A DNA stretch of 64,000 nt from 55-13 sp964501275. GTDB lineage: Bacteria > Armatimonadota > Fimbriimonadia > Fimbriimonadales > Fimbriimonadaceae. Position numbers and translations under genes: made by a program. Below, piece after piece: positions 38,873 to 48,110 of this stretch (the stretch's first letter is position 1; every line of letters begins with the position of its first letter). Where the stretch lies: the NCBI GenBank assembly GCA_964501275.1, contig CAZCSP010000019.1:7589-71588 (forward strand). The letters run 5' to 3'. Under the pieces are notes generated by a model. That model saw only the letters and a list, made by a program, of their open reading frames with translations. It searched no databases and had not been told where the DNA came from.

Positions 38873-39035
38873 TATTGGGCGTTAGGCGTTAGGCATTCGG
38901 GATTCGGTATTGGGCATTCGGTATTGGGCGTTAGGCGTTAGGCGTTAGGCGTTTGGCGTTTGGCATTCGGTATTGGGCATTCGGTGTTTGGTTCCTCCGA
39001 GAAACACCTATCACCCAATGCCCAACGCCCAATCT
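38873..39035. repeat. GGGCGTTAGGC short-unit inverted block before purD
   Basis: About 12 tandem units such as GGGCGTTAGGCGTTAGG, GGGCATTCGGTATT and GCGTTTGGCATTCGG occupy 38876-38990. The opposite strand type (CACCCAATGCCCAACGCCCA) follows at 39012-39032, ending six bases before the purD -10 box. Confidence 0.85.
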
Positions 39036-39050
39036 GTCATAGTCTTCTCT

Positions 39051-40307
39051 GTGCGGATACTGGTAGTTGGATCGGGGGGGAGGGAGCATGCTTTGGCTTG
39101 GAAGCTCTCTCAAGAGGCGGAAGTTCTGGCGGCTCCGGGGAATGCGGGGATTGCGGCTGACGTGGAGTGTGTCGCGGTTGCCGGGAGCGATTTCGCCGGG
39201 ATCGCGAGCTTGGCCAAGTCTCGCAGCGTGGACTTGGTGGTCGTAGGGCCGGAAGATTTCCTGATCGACGGGTTGGCCGACGCTCTGCGTGAAGAAGGGA
39301 TTGCGGTGTACGGGCCAGGCAAAGCGGGGGCCCGCCTGGAAGGTTCCAAGGCTTACTCCAAAGACCTGATGGCCCAGGCTGGAGTTCCCACCGCACGCTA
39401 CGCCGCTTTCGACGACCCCGCCAAGGCCAAGGAGTTCGCCCGATCCCTCGCCGATTCAGGCGCGATGCCGGTCATCAAAGCCAGCGGCAACGCCTTGGGC
39501 AAGGGTGTGATCGTTGCCAATATGCTGGAGGAGGCATTGGATGCTATCGACCTGATGATGGTGGACCGCGAATTCGGCGCAGCGGGGAGTACGGTGGTGG
39601 TGGAGGAGCGGCTACTGGGGTTCGAGTTCTCTCTGCTCACCATCTGTTCGGGGACTCACTTCCACAGCCTTCCCGTGGCCCAGGATTATAAACGCGCTCT
39701 GGACGGGGACCGTGGGCCGAACACGGGCGGCATGGGCACCTATTCGCCCCTCCCCTCTGTCCCCCCCGACCTGGTGCGAGAGGCCGAGGCGCAGGTGGTG
39801 AAGCCGATGCTGGATCACTTAGCAAACGAGGGCATCGACTACCGGGGCACCCTGTTCTCCGGCTTCATGGTCCAGAACGGCAAACCTTATTGCATCGAAT
39901 ACAACGTCCGCTTCGGCGACCCGGAGACTCAGACGGTGATGCGCCGATTGGGCAGCGGGTTTGCCAGTGCGCTCCTGGCCGCTGCGAAGGGCGAACCAAT
40001 CCCCGAGGTTGAGGTTTTGGACCACGCGGCGGTGACGGTGGTCATGGCCAGTGGCGGATACCCCGGCAACTATCAAAAAGGCTTTCCCATCCACATTCCC
40101 GGCGACCTACCGGCCGAGGTCAAAGTCTTTCATGCCGGTACCATTCGGAAGGATGGTCATCTGGTCACCAACGGAGGCCGCGTTCTCGGGGTGTCCGCCA
40201 TTGGGGAAACCCATGCCGATGCAAAGGCAGCTGTGTACGAAGCGTGTGGAAAGATTGAGTTCGAGGGGGCGTTCTATCGACGGGATATCGCCGGTTCCAT
40301 CGCCTGA
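39051..40307 (+). CDS. purD: phosphoribosylamine-glycine ligase
   Basis: 418 residues from GTG 39051 ('VRILVVGSGGREHALAWKL', the invariant PurD N-terminus); CATAGT ends seven bases upstream, so the message is probably leaderless, and the longer upstream frame runs through repeats. PurD makes GAR in purine synthesis. ATP-grasp landmarks: 'PVIKASGNALGKGVIVA', 'DYKRALDGDRGPNTGGMGTY', 'GFMVQNGKPYCIEYNVRFGD'. No other pur gene is adjacent. Confidence 0.96.
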   Translation: MRILVVGSGGREHALAWKLSQEAEVLAAPGNAGIAADVECVAVAGSDFAGIASLAKSRSVDLVVVGPEDFLIDGLADALREEGIAVYGPGKAGARLEGSKAYSKDLMAQAGVPTARYAAFDDPAKAKEFARSLADSGAMPVIKASGNALGKGVIVANMLEEALDAIDLMMVDREFGAAGSTVVVEERLLGFEFSLLTICSGTHFHSLPVAQDYKRALDGDRGPNTGGMGTYSPLPSVPPDLVREAEAQVVKPMLDHLANEGIDYRGTLFSGFMVQNGKPYCIEYNVRFGDPETQTVMRRLGSGFASALLAAAKGEPIPEVEVLDHAAVTVVMASGGYPGNYQKGFPIHIPGDLPAEVKVFHAGTIRKDGHLVTNGGRVLGVSAIGETHADAKAAVYEACGKIEFEGAFYRRDIAGSIA

Positions 40308-40371
40308 CCGCTCCGCAGGTCATCGATCATTTCTCAGTGGTGTGATGGCTTTCCGGCCTAGAGGGCGGAGC

Positions 40372-41832
40372 CTACACAATTCCGCGCACCACTGCGCCCG
40401 CCACGTCGGTCAGGCGGAAGTCTCGGCCTTGGTAGTGGTACGTGAGGCGGGTGTGGTCGATGCCTAACTGGTGGAGGACGGTGGCTTGGAGGTCGTTCAC
40501 GCTGACCGGGTCCTTGGCGACGCCGTAGCAGAACTCATCCGTCTCGCCGTACACCTTCCCCTTTTGGAATCCCCCGCCTGCCGCCCAGATGGAGTAGCAC
40601 AGGCCAAAGTGGTCACGGCCGTGGGCGTTGGGCTTGGTGACGTCGCCCTGGACGAAGACCGTGCGGCCGAACTCGCCCATCCAGAGGACGATGGTGTCTT
40701 CCAAGAGGCCTCTCTGCTGGAGGTCCTTGACCAGCGCCGCCGAGGGTTGGTCGGTATCTCGGCATTGTTCGGCGAGTTGGGTGGAGAGGTTCTGATGCTG
40801 GTCCCAACCGCTGTGCATCAGTTGGACAAACCGGGTTCCGCGCTCGATGAGGCGGCGGGCAAGGAGGCAGTTGTGGGCGAACGTGCCCTTCTTCCGCACA
40901 TCGGGACCGTACATTGCCAGCGTCGCCTCCGACTCTTTGGAGATGTCGGTCAACTCGGGGACGCTGGTCTGCATCTTGAAGGCGAGTTCGTATTGGGCGA
41001 TGCGAGTCTCGATCTCGGGGTCGCCGAACTCCTGGTGCCGCTTGCGGTCGAGTTCGGCGATGTCGTCCAGAATGCCCCGGCGGAGCTTCTCGGAGATGCC
41101 CGGCGGGTTGGTGAGGTAGAGAACCGGGTCTCCTTCACTGCGGAACCGGACGCCCTGGTACATGGAGGGAAGGAAGCCGCTGCCCCAGTAGTAGTCGTAG
41201 AAAAGCTGTCCGCAAGTCTTCTTCTCATCGCTGCTGGTCATCACCACAAAGGCGGGAAGTTCGTCGGTGTCGCATCCCAAGCCATAAGCTGCCCATGCCC
41301 CCATGCTGGGGCGACCGGGAATCTGGCTGCCAGTGAGGAAGAGGGTGACGCCGGGGGCGTGGTTGACGGCCTCGGTGTGCATGGTGCGGACCAGCGTGAT
41401 CTCGTCGGCGATGCCGCCGATGTGGGGGAGCAGCTCCGACATCTCGATTCCGGATTCGCCGTACTTGCGGAAAGGCTTGATGGCAGGCAGGATGGGGTAT
41501 TTGCCCTGGCCACTGGTCATGGTGGAGAGGCGGGAGGTCTTGCGGATGCTTTCCGGCAACTCCTCCAGCCGCATTTTCTCCAGGTTTGGCTTGGGGTCGA
41601 AGAGGTCAACTTGGGAGGGAGCGCCGCCCTGCCACAGGACGATGACGCGCTTGGCTTTGGGCTTGAAGTGAGGGATGCCTTTGAAACCGGGAACGCCTTG
41701 TTTTTGGGGGGACTGAGCCGAGGCGGTTTCTCCCAGAAGGCTCATCAGTGCGATGGAGCCAAGTCCCTGCGCGGTTTTGCCAAAGAACTGGCGGCGGGTG
41801 AGTCGGAGGTCGCGTTCAAAGAAGGGGTTCAT
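40372..41832 (-). CDS. DUF1501 family protein with Tat signal
   Basis: 486 residues. 'LTRRQFFGKTAQGLGSIALM' is a twin-arginine signal, then the alkaline-phosphatase-superfamily-like DUF1501 domain: 'KRVIVLWQGGAPSQVDLFDP', 'LVRTMHTEAVNHAPGVTLFL', 'VQLMHSGWDQHQNLSTQLAE', 'IVLWMGEFGRTVFVQGD'. These exported proteins are abundant in Planctomycetes and Armatimonadota and almost always sit next to a DUF1549/DUF1553 cytochrome gene, as here. The reaction is not established; sulfatase-like chemistry is proposed. Confidence 0.93.
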   Translation of the reverse strand: MNPFFERDLRLTRRQFFGKTAQGLGSIALMSLLGETASAQSPQKQGVPGFKGIPHFKPKAKRVIVLWQGGAPSQVDLFDPKPNLEKMRLEELPESIRKTSRLSTMTSGQGKYPILPAIKPFRKYGESGIEMSELLPHIGGIADEITLVRTMHTEAVNHAPGVTLFLTGSQIPGRPSMGAWAAYGLGCDTDELPAFVVMTSSDEKKTCGQLFYDYYWGSGFLPSMYQGVRFRSEGDPVLYLTNPPGISEKLRRGILDDIAELDRKRHQEFGDPEIETRIAQYELAFKMQTSVPELTDISKESEATLAMYGPDVRKKGTFAHNCLLARRLIERGTRFVQLMHSGWDQHQNLSTQLAEQCRDTDQPSAALVKDLQQRGLLEDTIVLWMGEFGRTVFVQGDVTKPNAHGRDHFGLCYSIWAAGGGFQKGKVYGETDEFCYGVAKDPVSVNDLQATVLHQLGIDHTRLTYHYQGRDFRLTDVAGAVVRGIV

Positions 41833-41833
41833 G

Positions 41834-41930
41834 GGAGTTTGGAATTTGGGGTTTGGAGTTTGGAGTTAGGGGATTCCTTTGCCGCCTCACCTCCATCACG
41901 TCAATCATGTCCATCACCCTCATCTTCATT
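41834..41930. repeat. TTTGGAGTTTGG and CATCACGTCAATC short units
   Basis: GAGTTTGGAATTTGGGGTTT units directly upstream of the DUF1501 start, then CACCTCCATCACGTCAATC units that overlap the end of the DUF1549 gene. Both unit families recur (4.2-4.4 kb and 54.9 kb). Confidence 0.7.
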
Positions 41931-44259
41931 CTCGCGTCATGGCCTCATCAAGATTGTAAATGGCCAGGCAGACGCTGGTGAGGGAGGCGAGTTCGATGGG
42001 GTCGTAGGTTTCGGGTAGGGGGCTGTCGCCTTGGGCTAAAAAGAGCTTTGCCGCTTCTGGGTCGGCTTGGAAGGCTTCGCGGGACCGGGCGAGGCTTCTT
42101 AGCAGTATCTGCAACTCATCCGCTCTCGGGCGACGGACGCACGCTCTTCGGAACGCCTCCGTCAGCCGGGCTTCATCCGTGCGCAAATGGATGACTTGGG
42201 AGGCCAGCGCCCGTCCGGCCTCCACCCAGGTGACGTCGTTCAGCATCGTCAGGGCGTGAAGCGGGGTCGAGGTGAGGCTGGGTTTGACGGTGCAGATTTG
42301 GCGGGTCGAGGCGTCGAACATGTTTCCGGGTGCGACCGTTCTGCGCCAGAAAGTGTAGAGGCTGCGGCGATGGTTGTCCTCGCCTTTGGATTGGGGATAG
42401 GTGAAATCGCGCTCCAAGGTGATGGCGAGGCCGTCCCAGATGCCTTTGGGCTGGTAGGGATAGACCGGCTTGCCGCCCATCTTTGAGTTCAAAAGGCCGC
42501 TGGAGGAGAGAGCGATGTCTCGCAGGAGCATCGAGGGCATTCGGAAGCGGGAGGCGCGGGCGTAGAACTGGTTTGCTGGGTCTTTGGTTTTCAGAGTCGG
42601 CGGCAGTTTGGAGGACTGGCGGTAGGTCGCGCTCATCACGATCATCTTGTGGAGCCGCTTCACGTCCCAACCCGACTCCCGGAAGTCCACCGCCAGCCAG
42701 TCGAGGAGTTCGGGGTGGGTCGGCGGCTCGCTCTGTAGCCCGAAGTTCTCCTCTGTCCTCACCAGCCCACGGCCAGAGAAGAGTTGCCAGTACCGGTTAA
42801 CTTGGACTCTCGCGGTCAGCGGATTTCGTTGATCCACGATCCATCGGGCCAGGTCGAGGCGGTTCTTAGTGGGCTGTTTGGGCAGAGTCTCCGGGGTGGC
42901 CGGTTGGACTTCGTCTAGCGGCTCTTCGTAGTTGCCGCGATTCTGAAGGAACGTCTTCCGAGGCTTGGCGTCGGACATTACCATGACCCTGGGCCACCCG
43001 GCGCGAATCTTAGCGATCTCTTCCTCAAGCTTCTTCTTCTCTTCCGCACTGGCCGATGCTAGTTGCTTGGACAACTCATCCACCCGCTTCGACTCCTCGG
43101 CTATCGGGATGTAGATCCAGGGATCGGCGATGCGATATTGGCCTCCACCACTGGGAACTCCGCTTTCGGGCACGTTATTGAAAAACGCCATGAAGCGATA
43201 GAAGTCCTTCTGGCTGATCGGGTCGTACTTGTGGTCGTGGCATCGGGCACAGGCCATGGTGAGGCCGAGCCAGGTGGTGGCGGTGGTGTCCACTCGGTCG
43301 TAGAGGATCACGTTCCGCTGCTCCTCCGGAATCGCCCCGCCTTCGCCGTTGAGCATGTGGTTACGGTTAAAGGCGGTGGCGATCAATTGGTCCTGAGTCG
43401 GCTCGGGGAGGAGGTCGCCCGCCAGTTGCTCGATGGTGAACTGGTCGAACGGCATATTGGCGTTGAGCGCCCGCACGACCCAGTCGCGCCAGATGTATTG
43501 GTAGGTGTCGCCATCCTGCTGGAACCCGTTGCTGTCCGCATACCGGGCGGCATCTAGCCAAGGAAGGGCCATTCTTTCACCGTAGTGAGGATTCGCCAGG
43601 AGCCGATCTACTAAGCGCTCGTAGGCGTTGGGTGCCCGATCGGCCATGAATGCGTCCACTTCGGCGGGCGTCGGGGTTAGGCCGATGAGATCGAAGTATA
43701 GGCGCTTGACCAAGGTGGCTTTGTCGGCGACGGGCGACGGCTTTAACCCCTCCTTCTCCAGCCTTGCCAAGATGAATGCGTCGATCGGGTTGCGCACCCA
43801 AGTCTTGTTTCGAACGGTTGGTAGAGAAGGGCGCTTGGGGGCGATAAAGGCCCAGTGGCCTTTCTTGGGAGCCTCCCCCTGCTTGATCGCGCCCTGATCG
43901 ATCCAGTGGCGAATCGTTACGGTGTCCCGGTCACTCAGAGGTTTGAACCCCATCGGCATCCGAGGCTTGCCGCCTTTCCCCAAGATGCGGTCGAGGAGGA
44001 TGCTCGCGCTTGATTTGCCGATAGCCACCGACTTCCCAGAGACCCCGCCCTTCATCAGGAGTTCATAGGAGTCGAAGGACAGTCCGCCCGCTGTTTGGTC
44101 GCCGTAGTGACAGGGGGAGCAGTGAGCCTTCAGGATCGGCTGGACGTCGTGCTGAAAGTCGAGTTTGGCCTGGCTTTGGGGTGAGGCGAGCGCGGCATAG
44201 GCCACGCTGGCTGTCGCCAAGACCAATCCAACATAAGCTCGACTCTGATTCGCCGCCAT
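41926..44259 (-). CDS. PSCyt1-DUF1549-DUF1553 exported protein
   Basis: 777 residues. Signal peptide about 1-26, a PSCyt1 haem c site 'HCSPCHYGD' (Cys47, Cys50, His51), then 'PIDAFILARLEKEGLKPSP' and 'LVKRLYFDLIGLTPTPAEVD' (DUF1549) and 'RLDLARWIVDQRNPLTARVQ' (DUF1553). This is the typical partner of DUF1501 proteins, thought to degrade complex carbohydrates or sulfated polymers outside the cytoplasm. TATAAT lies 20 bases before the ATG with AGAAGG between, so this gene has a normal leader. It is followed by the DUF1501 gene after 93 bases. Confidence 0.94.
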   Translation of the reverse strand: MAANQSRAYVGLVLATASVAYAALASPQSQAKLDFQHDVQPILKAHCSPCHYGDQTAGGLSFDSYELLMKGGVSGKSVAIGKSSASILLDRILGKGGKPRMPMGFKPLSDRDTVTIRHWIDQGAIKQGEAPKKGHWAFIAPKRPSLPTVRNKTWVRNPIDAFILARLEKEGLKPSPVADKATLVKRLYFDLIGLTPTPAEVDAFMADRAPNAYERLVDRLLANPHYGERMALPWLDAARYADSNGFQQDGDTYQYIWRDWVVRALNANMPFDQFTIEQLAGDLLPEPTQDQLIATAFNRNHMLNGEGGAIPEEQRNVILYDRVDTTATTWLGLTMACARCHDHKYDPISQKDFYRFMAFFNNVPESGVPSGGGQYRIADPWIYIPIAEESKRVDELSKQLASASAEEKKKLEEEIAKIRAGWPRVMVMSDAKPRKTFLQNRGNYEEPLDEVQPATPETLPKQPTKNRLDLARWIVDQRNPLTARVQVNRYWQLFSGRGLVRTEENFGLQSEPPTHPELLDWLAVDFRESGWDVKRLHKMIVMSATYRQSSKLPPTLKTKDPANQFYARASRFRMPSMLLRDIALSSSGLLNSKMGGKPVYPYQPKGIWDGLAITLERDFTYPQSKGEDNHRRSLYTFWRRTVAPGNMFDASTRQICTVKPSLTSTPLHALTMLNDVTWVEAGRALASQVIHLRTDEARLTEAFRRACVRRPRADELQILLRSLARSREAFQADPEAAKLFLAQGDSPLPETYDPIELASLTSVCLAIYNLDEAMTRE

Positions 44260-44279
44260 TGGGAACCCTTCTGAGGTTC

Positions 44280-44462
44280 ATTATAGGCGGTGTGGGCTGG
44301 AATGTGGCCTGTGAGGTGTGGCTTGTGGAATGTGGAATGGGTCTTGACCCACCAGCAGAACGGTGCGTCACCCTTTGCCGTCTCCGTTTCTTGGTTCCTT
44401 GGCGGTGAAAAACACCTATCATCGAACTCGGGCTAAAACAACATTCCACAAGCCACAAGCCA
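44280..44462. repeat. GGAATGTGG short-unit inverted block
   Basis: GTGTGGGCTGGAATGTGG and GTGGAATGTGGAATGG on the left pair with ACATTCCACAAGCCACAAGC on the right, ending at the recN stop. The centre has TTCTTGGTTCCTTGGCGG, another unit type. Confidence 0.8.
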
Positions 44463-44464
44463 CA

Positions 44465-46129
44465 CTACTTGCCGCTGATCAACTCTCGGGCGTTCGCCAT
44501 CGCGGTTTCGGTGATCTCTTCTCCGGCTAACATTCGAGCGATTTCGGCGATGCGTTCGTCCCGATTCAGTGGCAGGACCGAAGTCAAAACCCGACCGCCC
44601 GACTCATCCTTTTCGATGCGGAAGTGGGCCGCCGCGGCGGCCGCGATCTGGGGCAGGTGGCTGATGACGACGACCTGGTAGTGCGCCGCCAACTCGGCGA
44701 GCTTTCGGGCGACGACTGCTGCCGCTCGGCCTCCGAGTCCGGTATCGACTTCGTCGAAGATCAGCGACGGTACCCCGGCTTTCCCGGCGAGAGCGGTCTT
44801 GATGGCGAGCATCAGGCGGGAGACTTCTCCTCCACTGGCGATCTTGGTGAGTGGGCGGGCGGGCTCCCCAGCGTTGGCGCTGAAGAAAAACTCGACGTTC
44901 TCCGCCCCCGTTGCGTCGGGCTGCTTCACCCGGAAGTTCACCTCAAAGACGGCGCTCTCCATCGCGAGGTCGTGCAGTTGTTGCTCTACCAAGTCGCCGA
45001 ATTCGGCGGCCTTGCCGTGGCGAACCGCCGCCAGCTCGGCGCAGAGCATCGACAGTTCCCGCTCGGCTTCTTCTACCTGCTGGGCCAATTGGAATTCGGT
45101 GGACTCGGCATCGTCCAAGGTCTCCAGTTCGGTCTTCGCTTTCTCCAGGTAGTCCAGAATTGCCTGCTCGTCGTCTCCGTACTTGCGTCGGAGGCGTTGC
45201 AGGGAGTCGATGCGAGTGGCGACCTCGTCCAGCCGATTGGGGTCTGAATCCAGGCTTTCGGCGTAGCTCCGCAGAGAGTGGATGCCTTCCTGGAGGTGGA
45301 TCAGGGCTTCGCGGATCGGCTTGACGGTAGGCTCCAGGGAGGGGTCGAGAATGGCGGCGCCTTCCAAGTTTCTCAGTGACGCGCCTAATTTTTCATCGGC
45401 CGAGCCGTCCTGGTCTTGGAGCATGGAGAGGGAGCCGAAGGTGGCGGCGGCGAGCTTCTCCATATTGCGCAGGCGGCCCAGCTGGATCTCCAATTCGGGC
45501 AGTTCGCCGGGCTTGGGCATGACGGATTCGATCTCGTTGACTTGGAACTTGAGCAGGTCCAGCTTGTGCTCCCGATCCCGGTGCCCCTGGCGGATGGCGG
45601 CGAGTTTGTGGCGCAGGAGTTCGGCGTTGTGATAGGTGGCCGAGACTTTGTTCAAAAGGCTGAGCGCAGGCTCCCCAATCCAGGCGTCCAGGTAGCCGAC
45701 ATGGGTTTCGGGGTCGAGCAGGCTTTGGTGGTCATGCTGGCCGTGGAGGTCTACCAGGAGCGAGCCAAGCTGCTTGAGCTGGCCCACGGGAATCAGCTTG
45801 CCTCCGACCCGACACTGCGACCGCCCTTCGGCGAAGACTTCACGATGGATGTAGAGCGTGGAGTCCTCGATCGGGATGCCTTGGTCCTGGCAGAGTTTGA
45901 CCAAGCCGGGGCGTTGGGAGAGGTCGAAGACCACTGAGACGGAGGCCTTGGGCGCGCCCTTGCGGACCAATTCCGAGTCCGCGCGCTCGCCCAGGACTAG
46001 CTCGATAGCGTCCACCAGGAGCGACTTCCCGGCCCCGGTCTCGCCGGTCAAAACGGTGTATCCCGGTCCCAGCGCGATCTGCGCTTTTTCGATGATTGCG
46101 ATGTTTTCTACAGTCAGTTCGACGATCAT
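44465..46129 (-). CDS. recN: DNA repair protein RecN
   Basis: 554 residues. SMC-like ATPase for double-strand break repair. Walker A 'VLTGETGAGKSLLVDAIELV' (about 25-45), 'IASGGEVSRLMLAIKTALAG' signature, Walker B 'PSLIFDEVDTGLGGRAAAVV', and a central coiled coil of about 250 residues. 'LLVDLHGQHDHQSLLDPETH' (about 127-147) is diagnostic of RecN. Single-gene unit; its stop touches a repeat block. Confidence 0.96.
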   Translation of the reverse strand: MIVELTVENIAIIEKAQIALGPGYTVLTGETGAGKSLLVDAIELVLGERADSELVRKGAPKASVSVVFDLSQRPGLVKLCQDQGIPIEDSTLYIHREVFAEGRSQCRVGGKLIPVGQLKQLGSLLVDLHGQHDHQSLLDPETHVGYLDAWIGEPALSLLNKVSATYHNAELLRHKLAAIRQGHRDREHKLDLLKFQVNEIESVMPKPGELPELEIQLGRLRNMEKLAAATFGSLSMLQDQDGSADEKLGASLRNLEGAAILDPSLEPTVKPIREALIHLQEGIHSLRSYAESLDSDPNRLDEVATRIDSLQRLRRKYGDDEQAILDYLEKAKTELETLDDAESTEFQLAQQVEEAERELSMLCAELAAVRHGKAAEFGDLVEQQLHDLAMESAVFEVNFRVKQPDATGAENVEFFFSANAGEPARPLTKIASGGEVSRLMLAIKTALAGKAGVPSLIFDEVDTGLGGRAAAVVARKLAELAAHYQVVVISHLPQIAAAAAAHFRIEKDESGGRVLTSVLPLNRDERIAEIARMLAGEEITETAMANARELISGK

Positions 46130-46310
46130 GGCTTTCCCCAGCGCATTCGATAGAGACGATCCATCGCCTCTGTATGGAGTGTTCCATGAACGCGGATCGG
46201 ATTACCTGTCAAAGGGTGCAGGGGCGGTGTTTCGGCATTGTGGGGTTGGGGAGGGGTGACTATCGGATGCAATCAGACTTCCCTATCCCCTCCGTCCTTC
46301 ATTCCCTAAA

Positions 46311-46350
46311 TAGTAAAAAGCCCCCCGAGCCCGAATGGGATCGGAGGGCC
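46311..46350 (-). terminator. rho-independent terminator of rpmG-rpmF
   Basis: On the minus strand GCCCTCCGATCCC pairs with GGGCTCGGGGGGC (ATTC loop) and is followed by TTTTTACTATTT. It lies 12 bases after the rpmF stop. Confidence 0.85.
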
Positions 46351-46361
46351 TTAGCTGGGAA

Positions 46362-46544
46362 TCAGTCTTTGAAACCAGGGAGCCGTCGGCCCTTGTAGTA
46401 GCCGTCGGGCGTGGCCATGCTTCGAAGCTTGTACTGCTCGCCGCCGACCTGCTTGTTGATCTCGATCTCCGGGAGAACGCCCTTATAGTTGGTGCGTCGC
46501 AGGGCGGTTCGCTGGTGGCTGAATCTTCTCTTGGGGTTTGGCAT
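46362..46544 (-). CDS. rpmF: large ribosomal subunit protein bL32
   Basis: 60 residues: 'MPNPKRRFSHQRTALRRTNY' is the bL32 N-terminus. No zinc Cys pairs are visible in the remainder, so it is the cysteine-free form. It begins one base after the rpmG stop and is co-transcribed. An intrinsic terminator follows. Confidence 0.93.
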   Translation of the reverse strand: MPNPKRRFSHQRTALRRTNYKGVLPEIEINKQVGGEQYKLRSMATPDGYYKGRRLPGFKD

Positions 46545-46545
46545 T

Positions 46546-46713
46546 TTACTTCTTCTCTCGGTGCAGCGTGTGCTTGCGCAGGTTCGGGTTGTACTTCATG
46601 ATCTCCAAGCGATCCGTGGTGTTTCGCTTGTTCTTGGTGGTGGTGTAGTAGCTCTTACCGTCTTCCGTGCACACCACGCGGATAATTTCTCGGGCTTCCG
46701 ATTTCTTTGCCAT
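46546..46713 (-). CDS. rpmG: large ribosomal subunit protein bL33
   Basis: 55 residues: 'AREIIRVVCTEDGKSYYTTT' and 'KNKRNTTDRLEIMKYNPNLR' are typical of bL33, ending 'KHTLHREKK'. Only one Cys is present, so this is the zinc-free type. First gene of the rpmG-rpmF pair; the stop TAA is separated from the rpmF ATG by one base. Confidence 0.93.
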   Translation of the reverse strand: MAKKSEAREIIRVVCTEDGKSYYTTTKNKRNTTDRLEIMKYNPNLRKHTLHREKK

Positions 46714-46943
46714 TGCGTCCTCTGCTGGCCGACGAAGAAACAGGCACCGTCCAGACAGCCTTGAGATTATGCACGAGTCGGGGGCGGGAATTCAATGCGC
46801 GGTGGGACCCCTACGAGTTTGGGGTTTGGAGATCGTACACCCTCTGTTTGTGGTGGTTGGTCGCTCCCAAGATTCCCTCCTTCCCTGATTTCCTAATACC
46901 CTCCTGCCCTCTTCCCCCCAAAAGGTATCCTCTTCAACTCCAG

Positions 46944-47029
<86 letters not shown>

Positions 47030-47119
47030 AGCGGCTAGGCCCTTAATCTCCGCTTAACACTCCAGTGCCTTACTTCAATCGCGCGGCAATTGTCGTGCGG
47101 CTGGAGACCTTACAGAAAG

Positions 47120-48001
47120 ATGAAGAAGGCATTTACCTTAATTGAACTCCTGGTGGTAATCGCGATCATCGCGATCTTGGCCGCCATCCTCTTCCCGGTT
47201 TTTGCGCAGGCGAAGGAGGCGGCGAAAAAGACAGCGGACCTCTCGAACCTCAAGCAGCTTGGTACGGCGCTGGTGATGTACATGGGCGACTATGACGATA
47301 CGCCTCCCCAGACCACTTGGAGCGAGCGGGATCCGATCACTCGTGTGCGGCTTCACAGCGCGAAGATCCACTGGAGCTACACCATGCAGCCCTATGTGAA
47401 GAATCTGGACATCTTCTACAGCCCCGGCGATCCCGATCCGGCGGTGCCCAATACTCCTGGATGCATGACCGTGGGCCAGATGGCCGCTGATCCCTGGCCT
47501 TTCACCTGCGACAAGCAGGCTCCCAAGCTCAGCTACATCAACAGCTACAACGTCATTCCCGCCCACGACTTCCTTCCGGTCTCGTCCTCAGTTTACGACG
47601 ACGCCGCCAGCAACGTCGTCTTCACCAACCGCCGAGCGAAAAGGGTCGGTCGAATGACCTCGAACTTCGGCGCTTGGAAGGGCGTCAGCGGCTTCTTTGG
47701 AATTGGCGCAGGCGCCTTTATGAAGGATACGCCCTGCTCCTTCCACGTCTATGGAACCCACTATCGCCGGGCCACCAAGGCCGATGCCGATAACGGCATG
47801 ATCAACAACACGGACGACGGGACGCCCACCACGCTGGTGCGCATCAACTTCACCCGGTTCAGCGGCGGGTCGAACTATACGTTCCTCGACGGCCACTCCA
47901 AGTTCCACAAACTGGAGCAGACTTTGAGCGATACGAGCTTCAAGTGGGGAGAGCGGTTCTACCCGCCCCACGCTCCCTGGAACTCGGACTGCAACCCGTA
48001 A
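47120..48001 (+). CDS. type IV pilin-like / pseudopilin protein with H-X9-DG-type C-terminus
   Basis: 293 residues from ATG 47120. A very short leader 'MKKA' precedes the prepilin cleavage site and 'FTLIELLVVIAIIAILAAIL'; the conserved Glu5 is present. The body ends with 'NYTFLDGHSKFHKLEQT', the DG block of DUF1559-related prepilins that are numerous in Planctomycetes and Armatimonadota. It would be processed by a prepilin peptidase (not in this window) and inserted in a pilus or secretion pseudopilus. Similar to the gene at 61243. Confidence 0.92.
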   Translation: MKKAFTLIELLVVIAIIAILAAILFPVFAQAKEAAKKTADLSNLKQLGTALVMYMGDYDDTPPQTTWSERDPITRVRLHSAKIHWSYTMQPYVKNLDIFYSPGDPDPAVPNTPGCMTVGQMAADPWPFTCDKQAPKLSYINSYNVIPAHDFLPVSSSVYDDAASNVVFTNRRAKRVGRMTSNFGAWKGVSGFFGIGAGAFMKDTPCSFHVYGTHYRRATKADADNGMINNTDDGTPTTLVRINFTRFSGGSNYTFLDGHSKFHKLEQTLSDTSFKWGERFYPPHAPWNSDCNP

Positions 48002-48007
48002 GTTAGA

Positions 48008-48106
48008 TGGACCGCCGATCTCCAGATCGGCATAGCAGGCTTGTAGCTTCTACTGAGTGGGAGATTTGGTACAAACCTGCTGGCCGATCTGGAGATCGGC
48101 GGTCCA
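48008..48106. repeat. two-armed GATCTCCAGATC palindromic element, copy 1
   Basis: Arms 48008-48031 and 48083-48106 are perfect inverted copies (TGGACCGCC + GATCTCCAGATCGGC). Inner sub-arms AGCAGGCTTGTAG and ACAAACCTGCT also oppose each other. It fills the gap between the convergent prepilin and pyrophosphatase genes. Confidence 0.9.
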
Positions 48107-48110
48107 TTGG

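Noticed and set aside
40471..42018. 515-codon open frame antisense to the DUF1501 gene
   Set aside because: Same reasoning; the DUF1501 protein has a Tat signal and full domain, and the antisense frame ends in repeat DNA.
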